DNA from: Patescibacteria group bacterium UBA6130
Lineage (GTDB): Bacteria; Patescibacteriota; Microgenomatia; UBA12405; UBA6130
Direction of reading: 5' to 3'
Length of the DNA: 9,830 nucleotides
Assembly (NCBI GenBank): GCA_002428285.1
Contig: DIVO01000022.1
Location: forward strand, 827 to 10,656
Under the pieces are notes generated by a model. It saw only the letters and a list, made by a program, of their open reading frames with translations. It had not been told where the DNA came from and searched no databases. Of the stretch, positions 5,794 through 9,830 are shown one piece after another; position 1 is the first letter of the stretch, and the number at the start of each line of letters is the position of its first letter. The translations under genes were made by a program, and so were the position numbers.

Positions 5794-7817
5794 TTGAGCG
5801 AATTCAGCAACTCTTTGACCGATTCATTGGCTGGGTTGAGTCTTTCGAGAATAAACCGGAGGTGTTGTTTGGCATCATCGGTTTTACCTTCCTCAATATA
5901 CAGCTGGGCCAGCCAAAAATGGCCAGCTTCAAAATTTTCTTTCAGCTGAACGGAATTTTTTAGATATCTTTCTGCTTCTTCCAAGTTTCCTATGGCTTGA
6001 TACATTAATCCGGCATTATAATAAAGTTTGGCATCGGTAGGAGCGATTTTTATGCCTCGAAGCAGACTTTCAAGGGCAAGCTCAATGTATTTTGGGTCGA
6101 TCTGAGAAAGAACATAATTGTTTTTGGCGGATTGTTTATAGATATTTAAATGAAAAGGATTAAGTTGTAAAGCGTTGTTGTTTGCGTTTATCGATTGGTC
6201 AACATATTCTTGCCAGTTTGACTCGCTGTTTCCCTGGAAAAGAGTATAAGCCATACCGGCTAGAATTTCTGATTTATGGGCGTAATAGATGGCTTCTTGC
6301 GGTCTGAGATCAATCGCTTTATCTATATAATTTGTTGCTGAGGCATAATTGCCTTTAGATTGTTGTTTGATGGCGGATTGGAAGAAATAATCAGCTCTCC
6401 AGAAATTAATAGAGGATCTAATTAAATAAATTCCCGCAAAGACTGTTAGGAGCAATAAGACTTTTTGCCAAACATTCAGTTTGGTCTTTACAATTTCATC
6501 TGTCGGATTGGTAACCAGAATAAAAGCCAAAGCGGGAAGAAGGTATAAATATACCCCGATAATTACAACAGAAAAACCAAAAAAGTTGGTAACTAAAATG
6601 CTGACAAACGCTCCTAAAAAAGCAGTTAAAATCGGATTCTTTTTTGAATTTAAAATTAACCAAATGACAACCGTCAGACATAAGACAAGGTAAGCCACCA
6701 AGCCCACTGTGCCGCTATTGGCAGCAAAATTCAGATATTCGTTGTGGGCTTTGTTATAAAGAAAGTCCCATTCCGAGGTAAGATTGTGTTCTTGGGGTCT
6801 TTGCCAATAATAGCTGTAAGCAAAAGTTTCTACACCTGTTCCGAACACCGGATATTCTTTCCATAAATTTAAGGCACCTTTCCAGACAATTTTTCTTATG
6901 TCTGTTGAAGGGGTAATTAGTAAGGGGGGTGCGGTGGTATCTTCAATCACCGGCAGAGATGACGGAGAGCCAAAATCATAAAGATTGGCCGAAGAAATCA
7001 GAACCGAGATTGCTATCGGTATAAACAAAAAGGCTGTTGGAAGAAAAGCTATCAGACGTTTTCTTTTGTGTAGAAATAGTAAAGAAGAGCTTATCATTAA
7101 GCCGATTGCCAGTCCGATTGACCCTGAGCGGGATTTGGTAAAGATTAGGGTCAAAACAAAAATAAGCTGAAAGATACAAAAAAGGGCAATTTTGGGATTA
7201 ATTAGATTTTCCTTTAAGCTTGATTTAAAATTCCAGTTTTCGTAAATTGGGACAAGAGCGAGCAAAATTAAAATATCCAAATAAGCAGCAAGCCAGTTTG
7301 GTTGTCCTAGAGTCGAAAATACTCTTCTTTGCACATCCTGTATCCAATAGTTTTTATCAATTCCAAAGTGCTGAGCTATTCCATATCCGGCAACTAGAAA
7401 ACCGGAAATTAAAGATACTTTAATTAGTTTTTTAACCTGGCTTTTATTAATATTGCTCACAATAATCCAATACAAAAGCGAGTATGAGATAGTGCTTAAT
7501 AGTCCTTGGTGAAATCGGGAATAATATCCCCAAAAAGAAGTTTGGGGATGAATTGAGATAAGGGTTGAGAATAATTGGCTTAAAAAAAATAAAATTAACG
7601 GAATATCCAGAAACGATCTTTTAAAGATAATTCTTTTTTCAACAATCATTCTGATTGCCCACAAAGCAGAGAGCAGGGAGACAGCTAGAAGGGTTAAAGA
7701 AAATTTATTTAATTCAAATAGTTCGGAATTCAGGGGAGTGAAAAAAAGAGGAAGCAAGAATAGATATCCCGCCAGAAGGTAAAAAATGGAGTTTTGTAAT
7801 TTTTTTCCTTGGATCAT
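5790..7817 (-). CDS. Wzy/O-antigen-ligase-like polytopic membrane protein with C-terminal TPR domain
   Basis: A 675-residue protein. The first 440 or so residues hold about ten or more hydrophobic segments with the motifs of the Wzy_C/O-antigen ligase superfamily: STLGQPNWLAAYL (168-180), FTKSRSGSIGL (226-236), PVFGTGVETF (323-332) and HNEYLNFAANSG (358-369). The last lies in the large extracytoplasmic loop that carries catalytic residues in WaaL-like enzymes. A further segment at about 450-465 leads to tetratricopeptide repeats from about 475 to 665 (for example KLYYNAGLMYQAIGNLEEAE). The family polymerises or transfers lipid-linked glycans, including onto proteins, at the outer face of the membrane; the TPRs may bind a partner or substrate. 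ATG 7815-7817 is chosen over an in-frame TTG at 7847 inside the upstream gene. It lies 1 nt after the NRAMP-like stop with no SD, so translation is probably coupled. Confidence 0.85.
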   Translation of the reverse strand: MIQGKKLQNSIFYLLAGYLFLLPLFFTPLNSELFELNKFSLTLLAVSLLSALWAIRMIVEKRIIFKRSFLDIPLILFFLSQLFSTLISIHPQTSFWGYYSRFHQGLLSTISYSLLYWIIVSNINKSQVKKLIKVSLISGFLVAGYGIAQHFGIDKNYWIQDVQRRVFSTLGQPNWLAAYLDILILLALVPIYENWNFKSSLKENLINPKIALFCIFQLIFVLTLIFTKSRSGSIGLAIGLMISSSLLFLHKRKRLIAFLPTAFLFIPIAISVLISSANLYDFGSPSSLPVIEDTTAPPLLITPSTDIRKIVWKGALNLWKEYPVFGTGVETFAYSYYWQRPQEHNLTSEWDFLYNKAHNEYLNFAANSGTVGLVAYLVLCLTVVIWLILNSKKNPILTAFLGAFVSILVTNFFGFSVVIIGVYLYLLPALAFILVTNPTDEIVKTKLNVWQKVLLLLTVFAGIYLIRSSINFWRADYFFQSAIKQQSKGNYASATNYIDKAIDLRPQEAIYYAHKSEILAGMAYTLFQGNSESNWQEYVDQSINANNNALQLNPFHLNIYKQSAKNNYVLSQIDPKYIELALESLLRGIKIAPTDAKLYYNAGLMYQAIGNLEEAERYLKNSVQLKENFEAGHFWLAQLYIEEGKTDDAKQHLRFILERLNPANESVKELLNSLN

Positions 7818-7818
7818 T

Positions 7819-9033
7819 TTAGGAAACAAAGATGCCAATAATGGCAAAAAACATTATAGCTGTGGTTAGCCAACCTAAAACATTCTGCCAGAGGGGAGTG
7901 GTGTATTTCCCGATAACTTTTGGATTATTAACCAGAAGCAGAATAATAATAATCAAAAAAGGTGTCAAAAAGCCGTTAAAAACTTGGCTATAAAAAAGAG
8001 CTTTAATGGGAGAAATACTGCTCAGAGAAATAGCCAGTCCGCACAAAAAAGCGGCGCTTAAAGCTGAATAAAATCCTTTAGCTTTGTTGGGTTTATGGTT
8101 TAACCCTTTTTTCCAGCCAAAAGTTTCACTGATGGCGTAAGAGTTTACGGCAGCCAAAACAGGTATTGCCAGAAGTCCAGAGCCTATTATCCCAATGGCA
8201 AAAAGAATTTCCGACATTGGTCCCGCTAGAGGGCGTAAGGCTGCAGCCGCATCTGCGGCTGTATTAATACTTTGTCCTTGAGAAAAGAATAGGTTTGCTG
8301 TAGTGATGATAATAAAATAGCTGATAGTGTTTGAAATAATAAATCCGAGAGAATTTTGAGAAAACTCATAATTTGCATCTTTGACAGTCGGTTTGTCTTC
8401 GATTTCTTGAGTTACTTGCCAATAGAACAAATATGGAGCTATTGTAGTGCCCAAAAAACCGACAGCGGCAATGAAATATTTGCCACTAAAAGTTATGGTG
8501 GGAATAAAAGTTCTTGTTATAACCTCACCCCAATCAGGCTGTACTTTTATGCCGGTAATGACATAGGAAACAAAAACCAAAGAAAGTAAGGCCAGAATCT
8601 TAGAAAAAGAATGGTAGCTGTTGAAAACAATTACAAACCATATAAAAAGAGCGATCAAAGGCAAAACAAAAAGAAGGTCTATTCCAGGGAATACAAGTTT
8701 TAAAGAAGCGGCGATGGCGGCAAAGTTGGCTCCGAGGGTGGCGGTATTTGCAGTTATGAGGAGCAAGAGAATGGCAACAGAGAGTTTTTTGCCATAAATT
8801 TCTTTTGTGATTTGAGCTAATCCTTGTTTTTTGACATCTCCGATTTTGGCGCACAATGATTGAATGTTGATCAACAAGGGTGTTGCCAAGGGAACAAGCC
8901 ATAACTGGGTCAGACCGGTCGTGGCTCCGACAATTGAATAGGTAGTTATACCAGAGGGGTCATTGTCAGCCGCACCTGTAATAATTCCGTGAGTAAACTT
9001 TTTCCAGGAGATTTTCTCCCTTCTTTTTTTCAT
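7819..9033 (-). CDS. NRAMP-family divalent metal transporter, variant lacking the canonical metal-site Met
   Basis: A 404-residue protein with about eleven hydrophobic segments and the LeuT-like arrangement of NRAMP transporters. The broken helix TM1 has GAADNDPSGITTYS (20-33), keeping the metal-site Asp25 in place of the canonical DPGN but with Gly where Asn is usual. TM6 has GFLGTTIAPYLFYWQ (192-206) in place of the canonical A-x-x-M-P-H, so the Met that selects Mn/Fe is absent. This pattern belongs to the NRAMP-related branch, some members of which transport Mg2+. The substrate here is inferred only: Mg2+ or another hard ion is likelier than Mn/Fe. ATG 9031-9033 (MKKRREKIS, a basic cytoplasmic start) is preferred to an in-frame TTG at 9111, because the intervening 26 codons cover the promoter and overlap mreB. 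It is the first gene of an operon with the Wzy-like gene. Confidence 0.88.
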   Translation of the reverse strand: MKKRREKISWKKFTHGIITGAADNDPSGITTYSIVGATTGLTQLWLVPLATPLLINIQSLCAKIGDVKKQGLAQITKEIYGKKLSVAILLLLITANTATLGANFAAIAASLKLVFPGIDLLFVLPLIALFIWFVIVFNSYHSFSKILALLSLVFVSYVITGIKVQPDWGEVITRTFIPTITFSGKYFIAAVGFLGTTIAPYLFYWQVTQEIEDKPTVKDANYEFSQNSLGFIISNTISYFIIITTANLFFSQGQSINTAADAAAALRPLAGPMSEILFAIGIIGSGLLAIPVLAAVNSYAISETFGWKKGLNHKPNKAKGFYSALSAAFLCGLAISLSSISPIKALFYSQVFNGFLTPFLIIIILLLVNNPKVIGKYTTPLWQNVLGWLTTAIMFFAIIGIFVS

Positions 9034-9040
9034 TGAAATA

Positions 9041-9069
9041 ATTATACATATACTAAGCCAACTAGTCAG
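9041..9069 (-). promoter_or_regulatory. Promoter of the NRAMP-like gene, with -10 box 7 nt from the start codon
   Basis: On the minus strand CTGACT (9069-9064) is 17 nt from a perfect TATAAT (9046-9041). The start codon follows after 7 nt, so transcription would begin at or next to the ATG. The arrangement matches that of def. Confidence 0.5.
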
Positions 9070-9071
9070 CA

Positions 9072-9080
9072 TGCTATACT
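9072..9080 (+). promoter_or_regulatory. Extended -10 promoter of mreB
   Basis: TGC-TATACT is an extended -10 element (TGn plus hexamer) ending 10 nt before the mreB ATG. No good -35 is seen, as is common for extended -10 promoters. It sits just beside the divergent NRAMP-gene -35, so polymerases would compete. Confidence 0.42.
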
Positions 9081-9110
9081 GAAGTTGAGCATGAATTTGG
9101 TTCAACTTCA
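9080..9110 (+). repeat. Inverted repeat / hairpin with the mreB start codon at the edge of its loop
   Basis: TGAAGTTGA (9080-9088) and TCAACTTCA (9102-9110) are perfect 9-nt inverted arms. A G-U and a C-G pair extend the stem to 11 bp (9080-9090 with 9100-9110), leaving a 9-nt loop ATGAATTTG that starts with the mreB ATG. It may be a DNA operator between the divergent genes or, if transcription begins upstream of 9080, an RNA element presenting the start codon. Confidence 0.5.
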
Positions 9111-9830
9111 AAATATTAACGAGATTATAAATTCCTTTTTAAGTTTTGACCTGGCAATTGATATCGGCAGTGTCAATACTAGGATTTATGTAAAAAATAA
9201 AGGAATGGTGGTTAGGGAGCCAACAACAATTTCAAGACAGAAAAAAAGAGGAGGGTTGGGAGAGGTGTTGGCGGTGGGGAAAAAGGCAGAGAGAATGAGA
9301 GGAAAACAGCCTGCAACCATTGAGATCATCAATCCCATTCAAAACGGAATTGTTGTTGATTTTGATTCAGCCTATAGAGCCTTAGACCATTTCTTTGGTA
9401 TTGTCAGAGAATTGCCTAGCCGTTTTCCCAAGCTGGTGGGTCCGAGAATTGTTGTGGGTATTCCCACTATTGCCACTGAGGTGGAAAGAAGAGCTGTAAA
9501 ATCTTTACTCGAAAGAGTTGGAGGTAGAGAGATTTTTTTGGTGGAAAAGCCGCTATTATCGGCTGTGGGAGTTGGTTTGTCTGTTCAGGATTCAGGAGGA
9601 ATTTTTTTAATAGATATGGGAGGAGATACCACTGAAATTGCTGTTATTTCTCTTTCAGGAATTGTAGTGGGTCAGTGTTTAAAAGTGGGAGGTAAACAGG
9701 CCGATGATGCCTTGGTAAATTTTATCCGCTTAAAATATGGAGTATTAATCGGTCCGCAAACTGCCTGTCAAATTAAAGAAAAAATTGGTAGTCTTGCTCC
9801 GTCTAAACAAGAAAGTTCAATTGTGATTAG
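9091..9830 (+). CDS. mreB: MreB-family actin-like cell-shape protein (3' end outside window)
   Basis: 246 codons are visible and the frame is open to the window end. MreB polymerises under the membrane and guides cell-wall synthesis. Phosphate-1 is AIDIGSVNTRIYV (22-34). VGKKAERMRGKQPATI and NGIVVDFD follow (63-92), then PRIVVGIPTIATEVERRAV (118-136) and phosphate-2 LIDMGGDTTEIAVISLSGIV (173-192). IRLKYGVLIGPQTACQIKEKIGS (212-234) matches the nucleotide-binding helix region. Several usually invariant positions differ: IEEP is VEKP (151-154), GGGTTE is GGDTTE, GDxMD is GKQAD, and TAExIK is TACQIK. It is therefore a divergent MreB or a paralogue. The N-terminus has about 19 residues before the actin fold (NINEIINSFLSF), an amphipathic stretch that could serve as the membrane anchor. 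ATG 9091 is the first ATG in frame; no SD is seen. It diverges from the NRAMP-like gene. Confidence 0.9.
   Translation, partial: MNLVQLQNINEIINSFLSFDLAIDIGSVNTRIYVKNKGMVVREPTTISRQKKRGGLGEVLAVGKKAERMRGKQPATIEIINPIQNGIVVDFDSAYRALDHFFGIVRELPSRFPKLVGPRIVVGIPTIATEVERRAVKSLLERVGGREIFLVEKPLLSAVGVGLSVQDSGGIFLIDMGGDTTEIAVISLSGIVVGQCLKVGGKQADDALVNFIRLKYGVLIGPQTACQIKEKIGSLAPSKQESSIVI

Noticed and set aside
7815..7847. TTG at 7847 as start of the Wzy-like protein
   Set aside because: It adds only 10 residues inside the NRAMP-like gene. ATG 7817 follows that gene's stop by 1 nt and gives a normal cytoplasmic N-terminus.
9034..9111. 26-residue N-terminal extension of the NRAMP-like protein from a TTG at 9111
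   Set aside because: It would run through the TATAAT box and overlap the mreB start. The family N-terminus fits ATG 9033.
1..9830. A defence, CRISPR or phage module
   Set aside because: No direct-repeat array, cas, toxin-antitoxin, integrase or transposase gene was seen. The only mobile element is the intein.

Overview
The window is AT-rich, tightly packed bacterial DNA with nine genes, two of them cut by the window edges. The gene set (bL28, Fmt, peptide deformylase, MreB, a short RelA/SpoT homologue, a Wzy-TPR protein), the tiny or negative intergenic distances and the divergent sequences of housekeeping proteins suggest a Patescibacteria/CPR-type genome, perhaps Microgenomates-like. That placement is an inference, not something a single marker proves. 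TGA ends the nifU and fmt frames, so the code is standard and not the TGA=Gly code of Gracilibacteria/Absconditabacteria.

Left (1-1579, + strand): the 3' part of a NifU/IscU-type Fe-S scaffold gene, interrupted by a large LAGLIDADG intein. The intein ends at His-Asn directly before the first cluster-ligand cysteine of the scaffold. An ATGA overlap leads into a small DUF1858 protein with a Cys pair. Facing it (1594-2235, - strand) is a site-2-protease-family (M50) membrane protease.

Middle (2313-5793): bL28 (+, with a clear promoter and SD) converges on fmt (-), and their ends overlap by 19 nt. fmt and def are divergent, placing the enzymes that add and remove the N-formyl group either side of an 89-bp spacer. 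A perfect inverted repeat there overlaps the def -10 box. def is followed after 13 nt by a RelA/SpoT homologue (HD-synthetase-TGS only), which has the EXDD signature of synthetase-only enzymes and a partly decayed hydrolase site.

Right (5790-9830): a two-gene - strand operon encodes an NRAMP-like metal transporter of the variant lacking the usual metal-site Met, then a Wzy/O-antigen-ligase-like protein with C-terminal TPRs. It diverges from a partial, rather divergent mreB. The 57-bp shared spacer carries overlapping candidate promoters, and an 11-bp hairpin puts the mreB ATG at the edge of its loop.

The most notable items are the intein at the Fe-S ligand, the synthetase-type RelA with a reduced architecture, and -10 boxes placed so close to start codons (def, NRAMP) that leaderless mRNAs are expected. 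No tRNA, rRNA, CRISPR array or IS element was seen, and no gap without a gene exceeds about 150 bp.
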